Origin: Cycas panzhihuaensis
Taxonomy: Eukaryota > Cycadophyta
Direction: 5' to 3'
DNA: 64,000 nucleotides
NCBI GenBank assembly: GCA_023213395.1
Contig: CM041465.1
Location: 83,583,741-83,647,740, forward strand
Shown here in pieces: positions 33,081 through 45,380 of the stretch (the stretch's first letter is position 1; each line of letters starts with the position of its first letter). The position numbers and the translations under genes are program-made. The notes below the pieces were generated by a model. The model had not been told where the DNA came from. It was given only the letters and a program-made list of their open reading frames with translations, and did no database searches.

Positions 33081-34899
33081 TTTTACTCCATGCTGACCTT
33101 GATGCCACCTCATCCACCAGTTGATCGTATCAGACCTGGATACGATCTCGATCCATCTCTATGCTACGGAGCCTCTCCTCCATCCCTTTGAGATACTCCT
33201 CCATCACTGCTAGTCGGATATGGCTCTCCATATCCCCTTTGGCTCCTCCTTGAGCCTCTAGTACCTGTACCTGACTCTGTATGGCATCCCTTTCAGCTCA
33301 GGTGGTGTCTAGCTCTAGCTGTTGTCATCTTACACATACCTCATACTCATGGGACTCCATAATCCATATGTCTCTTGCCCTTATCAATAGGGCAAATGCT
33401 GCTGCATGGCTGCCTGCCGATCTGGGCTCATCGCCTGCCTGGATGGGAGGCTGTCCCTCTGCGTAGGCCCAAGGGAATATCTCTCAGACTACCACCTCCA
33501 CAAATCTCTAGATATTTGCTATACTTGCAATCCAACATCATGTATCAGTACATGTCCATACGCATATCAAACCAAAATCAAACTCTATATATATCTGGCA
33601 ATCAAACGATGACAGGAGAAGGTTATATCTCACTTGGTGCAGCTTCCAGCTCCTCTACTTAGGTGACTGCCTCTGCCTCAGGCACTCCACTAGCTGTAGG
33701 TACCTCCTCCTCCTCGAGTACCTCCCTGGCCACTACCTCAGCAACTAGGGTGTCCCTCCTCACCTCAGTTGGTGCAGCTGCCTCTCTGGATCTCCTGACG
33801 ATCTGTAACCTACGGGCCCGTGTCACTAGATCCCTGCTCTCCTTTGCAACTCTTGACAGGCCTGCCTCTCCACCTGCAGTCCCTAATGGACCTGCCTCTT
33901 TGCCTGCAATCCCTGATGGACTTGACTCTCTTATAGATCATGATGGGCTAGCCCCATCACCTCCATCACCGCCCTCATCATCTATGGGGGTACTCCTACC
34001 CTGCCTGCTTCGTCGTTGCTCTTCCACCTCAACACTTTGTACGGATCTGTTATATAATATATCATGGTGAGGAGGTCTAACGATGTGGCCTCTACCGAGT
34101 GACAGACATGAGCCTAGTCCTCAGTCCCTCTGGACCTAGTCTGTTACCTGTGTACCATCGGGGCCCACTCTGAGATAGGGTGTGGTCCCCCTGTTGGTGC
34201 CACTGCTCTAAAGTGGTCGAAAAACTAGCACTGTAGTAGTGTACTATATGATAGTCTGCCCCTCCTTGCTACCCAAATGGTGTCCAACTATGTGATGAGG
34301 TTTGCTACTATGAGGGTAGCCCAGTCCATCCTCTCTCCTACCTCACACTGGCGTATTACGTCCATCTAACCACCCGGTATATCCCTATAGTTATATTTCT
34401 TAGATATCCAGAACATAATGCATAATGTGATTAACTTTCTCACCCAAGGAACCCCCAACATCACCATACTCTAGAGAGGAATCCCTTGTCTCTCCCACCT
34501 GTTCGAGTCTGTGAAATAAGTAGCAGCCTCCCTGTGGGCTGCCTCATTGCTAGGCAACACTCCTAGTGTCACTAGCCTCCCTGTCGCCGGTACCCCTAGT
34601 ATCCTCTTGACATCCCCTAGTGTCATTGATACATCTCCTACTTGGGGTAGGTGGAAGACATGTCTTTGCCTGTCCTAATGAGATACTATGTCTACTAACA
34701 GTCTCTGATCTGATGTGTATTGGGGTGTCTTTGTGACCTTTAGTAGGCCACATCTCGGCAGTATCTGCCTATCCTCCCTTGACATCATCTCGATAAAACT
34801 GAGCATATCCATACCTATGTTTTCGCAGTTATCCACCATGATCACAACCTGCAAAACACCATGAAACAAGTTAGAACTTGACCCATGATCACCCCTCAT
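33080..34899 (-). pseudogene. Antisense ORF with plant mobile domain (PMD) and C-terminal coiled coil, Gypsy copy B
   Basis: Read leftwards from MRGDHGSSSN at 34899, the frame runs RCGLLKVTKTPQYTSDQRLL, then across one stop RHVFHLPQVGDVSMTLGDVK, RILGVPATGRLV. This matches the opening of the plant mobile domain (PF10536: W...T-H-T-F-H-L-P-x-G-E-x-T-x-T-L-x-D-V...L-G-L-P-x-x-G). It continues with TYFTDSNRW, WVRKLITLCIMFW, a hydrophobic segment (ATLIVANLI, LDTIWVARR) and LLQC-FFDHFRAV near 34230. The C-terminal part, near 33370-33130, is a charged heptad-like stretch (AERDAIQSQVQVLE, MEEYLKGMEERLRSIEMDRD), consistent with a coiled coil. It sits antisense between integrase and a second RNase H. 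PMDs occur in MAIN/MAIL1 proteins and in plant transposons, and extra ORFs including antisense ones have been described in plant Gypsy elements. The function here is unknown. At least five stops interrupt it. Confidence 0.83.
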
Positions 34900-35651
34900 C
34901 CTCTAGACTATCTCTCGGCCTCATTCGGTCAAGATTTGGGGGCCGTTGGGGTCCCCATCTTCATTTTTCAGCTGTTCTACCTTCACACCATGCCAAACTT
35001 CACGGTATCACAAAGTTTGACCTGGGTCTCGTGGCAATCGGGGCCCTGTGATAAAGATCGTGGCACCATGATCTTTGCTACGGTGCAAATGTCACCCCCC
35101 CAAAAAGAGGGGTTTCCTGCCTAAAAAACCAAAAAAAAAATTCCAACGGGCCATAGCCAGGCCCACTGGGACTAGAGTTGCCTAATGCCCCAGTCCCGCC
35201 TCTCTCTGGGTCCAATTTGGACTCCTGGAGATCCTTTTTTCACCCATATGGGGCCCAAAATCTATACAAAAAACTATTAAAAACATTAAACTTTGAATTA
35301 CGAGATGGGTTGAGGTTTTGGAGAACCACTCACTGGGTTTGGTCGAGTGCTCACCATCTCGTCTCTACAGTCCCAATGGCTGTCTCCTAGCCTCGATCTG
35401 ATAGTCGAATCTCTCTCTCTATGTGCCTCTAAAGTTCGGTGGCACTCTGCTGCGTAAGGAAGGGGCTCTGGATTCGCTTGAGAGCCCGTAAAAATGAATT
35501 CTATTTTCATCGATTTTCCTTATATAGGCAGAGGCCCCGACATGCATTTTCTCCATTCCCACTACTGTGACAGTTGTTGAGACCATTTCTCATCCTCGAT
35601 CATCTTTGCCTTCTGGCCATGTTTCCCATTGTGCTTCCATAGCCTTCAGTT
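34900..35651 (+). other. Spacer between the antisense ORF and the second-RNase-H ORF
   Basis: This is the likely common promoter-side/untranslated region for both divergent frames. It contains a CC-rich block (cacccccccaaaaagagggg near 35090). Open frames at 34885-35124 and 35178-35390 lack domains. Confidence 0.45.
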
Positions 35652-36490
35652 TTGCTCATTCCTTCAGATGCATTTATGGCGCCTCACCGATGCATTTTCG
35701 TAGGGCCCTTTTATCTCATTTTGCATGCTGCTCCCGTGCATACCCGAGTTTATACTCGTTTGGCTCATTTCGCCATCCTAGACTCGTTTTTGCAGCCTGT
35801 TCCTTCCCTTGGGGTCTCTAAAGGGAATGCTCCCTCTATTTGGAGTTATTCTTTACTTTCTTAAGTAACCTTTGGCATCCCAGGGTGCCCTTTTGCTGCC
35901 CACTCTCAGCTAGTGGTCGGATAGCCTGCTCCTGTCCTTGGGTAGCCTCATTGCTAGGTCCTCATACCCTTCACAGCCATCTATTGCTTTCCATATGAGC
36001 CTTTTTTACCTCGACTCCTACATTATTGTACATTTTCTCTACCGAGACACTTTCTTTACTCATCCATGACTCTCTTCATCTTTACCAATGGCAGTAGCCA
36101 TAGTAATCCTGGACCTTTTGCCGCTGAATGGATTCTTTGTGGCCCTTCTAGACATGATTTTTTGCATTCTAGAATCTTCCTCCCTAAGGCCACCAATAAC
36201 AAAGCCGAGTACATGGCCATTATCAAAGCCCTCACTAATGCACTCTGTTTCCATCATGGATCTATTGTTCTTCTTTGTGACTCCCAAGTGGTGGTGTCCC
36301 ATCTCACCCAGGTTTACTAGGTGCAATACCCTTACTTGAGAGCCCTCGCTTCAACTGCCAGATCCCTGCTGGCTAATTTCTAGTTTGTTGACATCTGACA
36401 CATCCCTCGAGCCCTCAACACTAAGGCAGGCAGCCTCGTTCACCTTATCCTTCAGCATCACCTTCCCCTTCTTATTGATTGCCCCTAAGA
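35652..36490 (+). pseudogene. ORF3 with second (archaeal-type) RNase H, Gypsy copy B
   Basis: A single frame runs from MLIPSDAFMAPHRCIFVG at 35652 to about 36490, about 280 codons, with a few stops all at expected Gln positions. The N-terminal 130 residues match nothing I know. The C-terminal half is an RNase H: FTNGSSHSNPGPFAAEW (first Asp replaced by Asn), NNKAEYMAIIKALTNAL (Glu present), LLCDSQVVVSHL (Asp present), DIQHIPRALNTKAGSLVHL (final Asp replaced by Gly). The spacing and HIPR...N-x-x-A resemble the archaeal-type RNase H acquired by Tat elements. It is separate from the Gypsy-type RNase H in pol and lies downstream of integrase. Confidence 0.8.
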
Positions 36491-36899
36491 CTTGCCCAGT
36501 TGCTCTGTTACCCAAGTCTCAGGCCGTCATATAAATTCACTTTGTGATCCATTCATACCTCTAAAAGCTAGCTGCTAATGAGTTTAAACTATGGCGACTA
36601 CCAGGTTTGCTCATTTACCCCCTTACCTGACATCATCATGCACTTTCCTTTGCACTTTTGTGATGGGAGCAACCCCCTCATCTTTCTTAGCTTCCATTCG
36701 ATTCTCGGGTGGCACATAGGCAGCCCCTATATTGTCTCCACTCTTATCCTCATATCCACGCATTCTACCATGACACTTGCTAGCACCCTTGACTCCTGTT
36801 ATGATCATGATTTTTATATATACATACATATGTGCTACTGATAGTTTTTTTACCACCATTCGTCATCGCACCACGCTTCTGAGTGGCGAGGATCTGCTG
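36491..36899 (+). other. 3' untranslated end of Gypsy copy B
   Basis: No domain is visible in this 400-bp interval. It leads to the polypurine tract. Confidence 0.5.
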
Positions 36900-36911
36900 C
36901 GAAGGGGGCAG
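36900..36911 (+). promoter_or_regulatory. Polypurine tract of Gypsy copy B
   Basis: The 12 bases cgaagggggcag directly precede the LTR start TGTTTCCC. This is the expected plus-strand priming site. Confidence 0.8.
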
Positions 36912-37690
36912 TGTTTCCCAGCTACCAGGAATGGATACGGACATGTTGACTTAGGTAAGCACATATATGCTTATTCCTTTTCACTTTTACTATTTCTTTG
37001 AAAAGGTTAATATAAGTATTACCTCATTGCATGACTGCTTGCTTCATTTATATGATCAATGTGTATCTGTTGTTTGATCATTCTGCTTATCATATTATGA
37101 GCCTATGATAACCAGTGGGACCTACTTTTCTACAAGGTAGGCATCCCCATGGCACTCTACGACCCTCTGCGCTACCTCTACATTACCTCGAGTCTCATTT
37201 GATTTATATGACCCGTTCATACCCTGACCTCTCATCCTTACCATGATGTTTCTAGGTCCTTTAGCCTGTGATACTTCTTTTGGCCTTGTTCACATGCCTT
37301 TTGGACTGTCCTAGCCACTTGGATAGGAGGGCCAGCCCCTCCCAGGCCTACCACATCACCTTCTAAGGCTCCTAGAACTTATATTATTACCATTCTAGCT
37401 TTCTGGCCTTGCACCGCTGTAAACTAAGCAGTACCATGAAGTTTACCGTGGTGAGACTATTACAAGTTATTTTTTAATCTATCATGGTAATTCTCACTTT
37501 TTTTTGTGGAATTTCCATGTGGTCTCATATCTAGATCAACCCTATTAACGCCCTATTTGCTTGTTTAGGGTTGATATGGGTATCATTTTTGCTCTCTTGG
37601 CTCTCCAACTCAACTTTCTACTGCTACAGTTTCTGCTCTTTCTTTCTTCTTTCCACAGGTGCATCTACAGGCCTACATTTCTGCTCTTTC
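36912..37690 (+). mobile_element. Gypsy LTR: 3' LTR of copy B and left end of copy C
   Basis: Aligns from TGTTTCCCAGCTACCAGG onwards with 19597-20390. It then joins directly to sequence matching 21866 onwards, so about 1.47 kb present in copy B is missing. At the junction tttctgctctttctttc, found 30 bp upstream, is repeated. ORF1 text follows, so copy C continues rightward from the same LTR. Confidence 0.82.
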
Positions 37691-37810
37691 TTTCGTTTAG
37701 CATTGTTTGCTTGCATGCATAATACTTATTCTTCTTTTCCCCTTTTCCTTTCAGTTGTTAAAAGGAAGATGTAGCTTAAGCCCATCTTCCACTCCCTCTC
37801 TTAGTTTTAT

Positions 37811-38152
37811 TTGCCTAGGCCAAATAGCCAAGGGAAGCCTACTTATATCGTAGGCCCTCGCCTACCTTGTCCACACCCATTTCCCTTCATCGTAGGGATA
37901 CCCTTTAAGGATTCCTTCTCTTCCCTTCTAGCCATCCAAGGGTCGGAGGACCTTCCTCTTGAGACCATCCAGGCTACCCCATATATGCACTCTCTCTTCT
38001 GGATTGAGGGCTATTCTAAGGTAGTTGGGTGCCATTCACAGGTCCCAAACTTGTGCTCTGTCACACGAGGCACCCTACGTGGTGCTCTCTTTGCTTGTAG
38101 GTTCTCACCCACACCTTCAACATCAACTGTTGACTACTATCATTCCTATTGA
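37811..38152 (+). CDS. ORF1 of Gypsy copy C, 113 codons, intact
   Basis: Starts MPRPNSQGKPTYIVGPRLPC. The first ATG follows a conserved ttgttaaaaggaaga... leader with an acceptor-like ctttcag. It is similar along its whole length to the stop-broken copy-B segment at 21985-22345, showing that the protein was under constraint when the family was active. It contains no transmembrane run, no Cys/His finger and no known domain; Pro, Ser, His and Phe are frequent. The frame ends TVDYYHSY. A second frame (38025-38285) overlaps it and has no support. It is a real candidate but may be an N-terminal module of Gag rather than a separate gene. Confidence 0.6.
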   Translation: MPRPNSQGKPTYIVGPRLPCPHPFPFIVGIPFKDSFSSLLAIQGSEDLPLETIQATPYMHSLFWIEGYSKVVGCHSQVPNLCSVTRGTLRGALFACRFSPTPSTSTVDYYHSY

Positions 38153-38249
38153 GCATAGTGACTATCCTGTAGATGCGCATCTAGGGCCACTACAATTAGA
38201 GGTGCTATTTTTACTTATTGGGCCTTTAACTCCCCTACCTAAGCTTGTA

Positions 38250-39620
38250 GCTAATCACTCTCCATCTAGAAGTGATCCCAATTAGCCTACATATGATCTC
38301 TATTCACTGAAAGCTCATGAGCCTTTAAGGCCCATATCTCCGTCATCCTCAATAAGGGGGCAAGTGCTATTATATAGGAATGTGCTAATGCTAGCTCCTC
38401 CCTATCTACTATGGGAGGCTTTCCCTCTGTATGCACCATAGGAAATAGCTCAGTGATAATCATACCAATAAGCTCCACTATAATACCCTTTCCTATCAAT
38501 TAGTAAGTCTAAATGTTAGTAATAAATTGATACAAAATTAACATATAATCAAATAATTGCAATGGGATAAAATCAAAAGGGAAAAGTGTAATACCTTTCT
38601 AAGGGGCCTCTTTGAAGATAGTGCTACCTCTTAACCTCTTCCCTAATTGACCTCCATATCCACACCATATGCCTCCTCATTCTTAGTGGCCTCTGCCTCC
38701 TCCTCATCTCCTTTGGTGACCTCATCTCCCTCTTCTACCTCCTCTTTAGCCTTTGGGACTAGCCCTGCCATGTTGCCATCTCCTTCCTTGTCATTATCCC
38801 AATGTACACCCTAATAAGGATACTATGCATAGTCATCTAGGGTCAACAACTCTAATGAAGTTACATCTATTAACCATTGAACCTACTCCATCTCTCCTAA
38901 GCTCCAAAAGCATGATGACCACCTATGGATCAATGGCCCATTGGGTGTTATTAGTTGCAGCCCTGTAATAGGCTCTACTCCCTAAAAGTGATAAAAAAAA
39001 TAGCACTACAAAATAGAGCAATAGGAGAATCCACCACACCCTATTACTCAGATATGGTCCAACTAGGTCTACATGTTGGCCACTATAAGGGCCACCTAAT
39101 CTAGCCTCTTTCCATCCTTGCATTAATGTATAACTCCCTTTAATCCTTGAGGTACTTCATGATAGTTCTGTCACTAAGATATTTAGAACAAATTGATAAT
39201 TATGATGAGTTTTCTTGTCCAAGGAATGGCTACTATCATGATCCTTCTTATAGACCCTCCTCACTTATCCCAATGTCCCCTACTATAGAAATACCATGGA
39301 ACTTCCTAATGGGTATCCTTAGTACTAGGTAGAACCCCTAAGTCAGGTGGTGCTCCTCTCACTAGTAGTGTTAGGATCCTCCTAATATCACTAATAATGA
39401 TAGTTAAAACCCCTACTTTGGTAGGTAAAAGACCTGATCTACTAGGAAGACCTGATTTGACATGTATTAATATGTCATCACCATCCTCAATAGTCTAGAC
39501 CTCTACAACACTTCTTGATCTCATGTTATCATCAACTCAACCAATATGAATATAGGCATACCTATGCTTTCATAATTATCAATCACGATAATGACTTGAA
39601 ACATATACAAAAGGTCCCAC
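38250..39620 (-). pseudogene. Antisense PMD ORF of Gypsy copy C
   Basis: Read leftwards from about 39620, the text matches the copy-B antisense ORF residue by residue: SGLLPTKVGVLTIIISDIRR followed by ILTLLVRGAPPDLGVL, then IPWTRKLIIIINLF, VALIVANM and a WxY/F-F-Y-H-F block near 38950. It has more stops and frameshifts than copy B. The coiled-coil end is not clear. The gag-pol that should precede it is missing between 38160 and 38250, so copy C is an internal deletion derivative. Confidence 0.75.
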
Positions 39621-40006
39621 AAGTTAGTCCATTAAGACCTAAGGCCTACCCATTATTGATCAATAATTCAAAAATAAAACTATTAAACATTTTAAAGGAA
39701 AAATAAAGCTTTTAAATAAATCTATCTCTCTATCATAGATTTATTTAAAATACCACAAATATCTTTGTGATATCACAAGTACTTCTATGATACTTTAAGA
39801 ATATCTTAACAGTATTTATAGTAATACTATAATATCTATAGTACTAAAAACTTTATTACAGTATGTAATAAACCACACCTAAAACTACAAAATCAAATTA
39901 AAAATTACTTTCTTGGGCTTGATAGCTGTCCCATCAAGACTTGGCCACCAACGTACCCTATTTTAGCCTCAAAAAGGGCCTCACTTGGTCTCATTTCACC
40001 TAAATG
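39621..40006. other. AT-rich tail left of the palindrome
   Basis: No gene is visible. The stretch has short gatatcac/ataccac words, partly echoed right of the palindrome at 42440-42520. Confidence 0.4.
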
Positions 40007-41160
40007 GGTATAGTCCATCTACAAAAATTACATAATGATAAAATATAAAAAATACAATTAATAAATTAGATCTACTCACTAGATTTGGGCATACTATGGC
40101 CATCGCATTAATATGGTCCTAATGACTCTGTTCACTTGGCAATCTGATAATCAAATCTATCATAATGAGCTTGAAAAGGCAAAGGCAAAATCGAGGCTAA
40201 TGAAGGTTTCTATGAAAATCCTATGAACTCTAAATTCTTAATAATCTTGAATATATAGAGGGCCCCTCCTCCCTCGTTTAGGTGTCATTTCACCCTTTAT
40301 TTATTTCCTTATGATCACATTACCAACATGGCCATCTTGGATACTCTTATCGAATCTATTTAGGCCAATGGCCCTTCTCATGACTGGTTCTCTTTTTATT
40401 TCCATTTGATGTAGAACATTGATGGCCTTTTTTCATTCTCATGTGAGCCTTTTTTCACCCCTAGATCACCTATTTCAACTCTTATTATTAGTGTTTATAA
40501 TCCACAGGAGTAGATTTTTGCCTCATTATTGATTTAGCATGTATGTTGGCCCTCCACTTGTTAGATACCATTTTGTCCTTCATTTATCATTATTGTTATT
40601 ACCTTTACTATTTATCTCTTACACCTCATTTGCACCTTTAGCTCTGTTTTTTATAGCATTTGATCTCCTTTGATGATATCATCAGCCTCTAGGTCTCTCA
40701 TTAGTATGTGTACCACTTGTGTTAATTGATATTTCATCAATTGTTTTATCATTCCTCTACCCTAATTTCACTTAGGCTTTGGTTGGTTATATATAGAGCT
40801 TGGATGAGAAAACCTAAGGTGATTCTTGTCTATTTATTGTCATTGGAAGATGCCTTAGTTCTTCATAGCCATTTGTCAAAGGACCCTTCTCCATACATGT
40901 CCCACTTTTGACACTTAGGATTGTCACATGGCTTGCCCCTTATATCTTTCGATTTGAGCTCCTCACTAGGTGCTCATTGTATGGCATTCATTTAGTTAAA
41001 GTATTGATGCTAAAATAATTCCTTTAGTTCCATCATGGTCCAACCCACCCCCACATCTACCTCACACTACCTAAGTAATTACTTATGTATATACCCTCTT
41101 AAATCTATATAAAAAGAAGAAGATAATAAAAGAGAAGAACACACACACATACACATACAT

Positions 41161-41194
<34 letters not shown>

Positions 41195-42374
41195 GTGGGC
41201 TTCTCTTTTATTTTCTTCTTCTTTTTATATAGCTCTAAGAGGGCATATACATAAGTAATTACTTAGGTAGTGTGAGGTAGATGTGGAGGTGGGTTGGACC
41301 ATGATGGAACTAAAGGAATTATTTTAGCATCAATACTTTAACTAAATGAATGCCGTATAATGAGCACCTAGTGAGGAGGTCAAATCGAAAGATATAATGG
41401 GCAAGCCATGTGACAATCCTAAGTGTCAGAAGTGGGCATGCATGGAGTAGGGTCCTTCGACTAGTGGCTATGAAGAACTAAGGCATCTTCTAATAATAAG
41501 AAACATACAAGAATCACCATAGGTTTTCTTATCTAAGCTCTATATATGACCAACCAAAGCCTAAGTGAAATTAGAGTAGAGGAATGATAAAACAACTGAT
41601 GAAATATCAATTAACACAAGTGGTACACATACTAATAGGAGGGGAGCCATAGGCACCTAAGAACTCAATAGGGTAATAAGTAAGGTAGCATGAGAGACTT
41701 AGAGGCTGATGATATCATCAAAGGAGATCAAATGCTATAAAAAACATAGCCAAAGGTGCAAATGAGGCATAAGAGATAAATAGTAAAGGTAATAACAATA
41801 ATGATAAATGAAGGACAAAATGGTCTAACAAGTGGAGGGCCAACATACATGCTAAATCAGTAATGAGGGCAAAAATCTACTCATGTGGATTATAAACACT
41901 AATAATAAGAGTTGAAATAGGAGATCTAGGGGTGCAAAAAGGCTCATACGAGAATGAAAAAAGGCCATCAATGTTCTACATCGAATGGCAACAAAAAGGG
42001 AACCAGGCATGAGAAGGGCCATTGGCCTAAATAGATACGATAAGAGTATCCAAGATGGCCATGTTGGTAATGCGATCATAAAGAAACGAATGAAGGGTGA
42101 AATGACACCTAAACGAGGGAGGAGGGGTCCTCTATATGTTCAAGTTTATTAAGAATTTAGAGTTCATAGGATTTTCATAGAAACCTTCATTAGCCTTGAT
42201 TTCTCTTTTGCCTTTACAAGCTCATTGTGAGAGATCTAGTTATCAGATTGCCAAGTGGACAGAGTCATATTAATATGATGGCCATAGCATGCCCAAATCT
42301 AGTGAGTAGATCTAATTTATTAATTGTATTTTTTATATTTTATCATTATGTAATTTTTGTAGATGTACTATACC
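40007..42374. repeat. Long palindrome: inverted repeats of about 1.13 and 1.17 kb
   Basis: The left arm is 40007-41137 and the right arm is 41201-42374. The arm ends are ggtatagtccatctacaaaa and its complement at 42355-42374. Near the centre ctacctcacactacctaagt matches the complement of acttaggtagtgtgaggtag. The arms are about 93-95% identical by eye, apart from a 53-bp insertion in the right arm (about 41639-41690). The 63-bp centre is a CA/TA microsatellite. RNA from either strand would fold into a long hairpin. Short open frames on both arms have no domains. Confidence 0.95.
41138..41200. repeat. (CA)n/(TA)n microsatellite at the palindrome centre
   Basis: The sequence is acacacacacat, acacatacatac, then (ac)n and (at)n, ending at tgtggg. 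It is the loop of the potential hairpin. Confidence 0.9.
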
Positions 42375-42375
42375 T

Positions 42376-42377
42376 AT

Positions 42378-42408
<31 letters not shown>

Positions 42409-42417
42409 TATATATAA
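42376..42417. repeat. (TATC/TA)n microsatellite
   Basis: The array tatctatatctata runs into a pure TA tract, just beyond the right arm of the palindrome. Confidence 0.9.
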
Positions 42418-43740
42418 TTATAATATTTTATTGTATTAATATTACCATAAAATAATTTGTGATACCATGAAAATGTTCACAGTACTACCAAGAAATTTGT
42501 GATACAAATGTCACCAACCTAGATTTGGGTTTAATGGTGACAATCAGCTTATTAATGATCAAATCTTAGACCTAGTAGGTTGCATTGGCCCTAGGTCAGC
42601 CTGCATTAGTATTAGGAGGCTAAACATGCCTTAATTCTCACATCTTTTTAATTTTTTCAACCAAAACCTCTTAAACCATAAGTATAACCCATGGTTTTTG
42701 TTGATGGTTTTCCCTAAATTGTGGGCAGAAAACCACAACCTTTTACCATATTTCATCTATAAACTTCCCTCCTTTTTCCAAAGGAGGGAGGAGACCATTT
42801 TGCAAGGGAGATCCTATTATTATGCTACTAAAATTGTGTTAGAACTCTACTATTTAGAGAAAACAACTAGTTATCATTTGGGAGATTAGAAGCAAACATC
42901 CAAGAGCTATTAGAGAGTTCTTGGGATGAAGATTTAGTAGCCATTAGCCATCATTCCCTCACTAAGGTATATGTAATCTACTCATCTATGCTTGAGGTGA
43001 TCTTCATTCTCCTTATTTTATCTTGATCATGCCATGTTGTGTGATTTTCTTAATGGTGATTTACTAGTGGATTCTTTTGTTTCTTATCATCTTATTTGTT
43101 ATATGCATAGAATCTCTTCTTGGTTTCTTGTTCTTATTTCTTGATTGATCCATTGGGGTAAGTCATAAGGTTGAGGAGGTTTCCTAGGTATAACTTAGAA
43201 AACCAAATATATCAGGGGATAGTTGCCATCCTGAGGCACCCCATCCCTACTCATCTTTCTTTTTATGCTCATTGCTTTTATAGTGTTTTCTTTATGCTTT
43301 GAGCTTATATCATTTTTTTCAACTACATATGGTAATTTCCATTAGAGATATTGTAGTTTTATTTTTTTTACTATCTTTATAGAAAACTAACATGTTTGTA
43401 GGAAGGAGGTAGAAGTTAGTAAAGCTCTCAATTGATTTCAGTTATGCAAGTATTTCAACGATTCCCATATCAACTGTCACTATGAAGGTAAGCTATATAT
43501 CCCCTTTCCTTTCAATGTCTATCTAAGTTTTTGTGCCTTTCACACTCCTTTCTTATCATAAGGGCTTTTGAAAAGCAAAAATGCTACCAAAATCCTCCTA
43601 AGACCTGGTAAGTATTAGCTCCACCTCCTTCCTATCATGCCAAGGATGCTACTATTCATAGAAGGAAGTTATTGCTTCATTGACCTACTATTTTTTAGGC
43701 ACACATCATCTCTTTTAGTCTATTATTTTTTGTTTAATGC
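42418..43740. other. Gypsy-like LTR/leader relic without gene
   Basis: No coding region is supported. Words such as cctaagacctGGTAAGtatt (about 43597) resemble the splice-donor-like spot in the copy B leader, and ccttattcctac-type pyrimidine-rich text follows. This suggests a further diverged Gypsy leader, at low confidence. Confidence 0.35.
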
Positions 43741-44095
43741 TTTTAAAGGAAAAGAAAAAAGAAGAAAAGAGAAAATAAAAATCACAAATATTTATTTATT
43801 TTTCCTATCACTTCTTTTTCTTCTTATTTCCCTTAAAAAAAAAAAAGAAGAAAAAGGAAGAGAGAAAGGAGGAAGTAAAGAAAATATTTTACTTAATTGC
43901 TTAGTTCCATTCCCCCTTTTCCCTTTTCTTTTGTGAAAAAAAGAAAAAACAATAAGAAGAAGGGAAAGAAAAAAGAGAAAATAACTAAGTAAAGAGAAGG
44001 ATTTGCTCTAGTTTGCTTAGATATCCCCCCCACCCCTTTTTTCCCTCTTTTCATCATATTAAAAAAAAAAAAGAGAAGAAAAAAATGAAAGGATT
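43741..44095. repeat. Alternating polypurine and polypyrimidine tracts
   Basis: Runs of (A/G) of 30-60 bases, such as gaaaaaaagaaaaaacaata and aaaaaaaaaagaagaaaaag, alternate with (C/T) runs over 350 bp. No ORF is expected here; the 99-codon frame at 43637-43936 is a Lys/Phe/Leu artefact. Confidence 0.85.

Positions 44096-45380
<1,285 letters not shown>

Noticed and set aside
40007-42374. Palindrome as a foldback or MITE-type DNA transposon
   Set aside because: No target duplication or short terminal inverted repeats at the outer ends, and the arms continue Gypsy copy C sequence. An inverted duplication fits better.
43637-43936. 99-codon open frame rich in Lys, Leu and Phe
   Set aside because: It follows the polypurine/polypyrimidine tracts; composition alone explains it.
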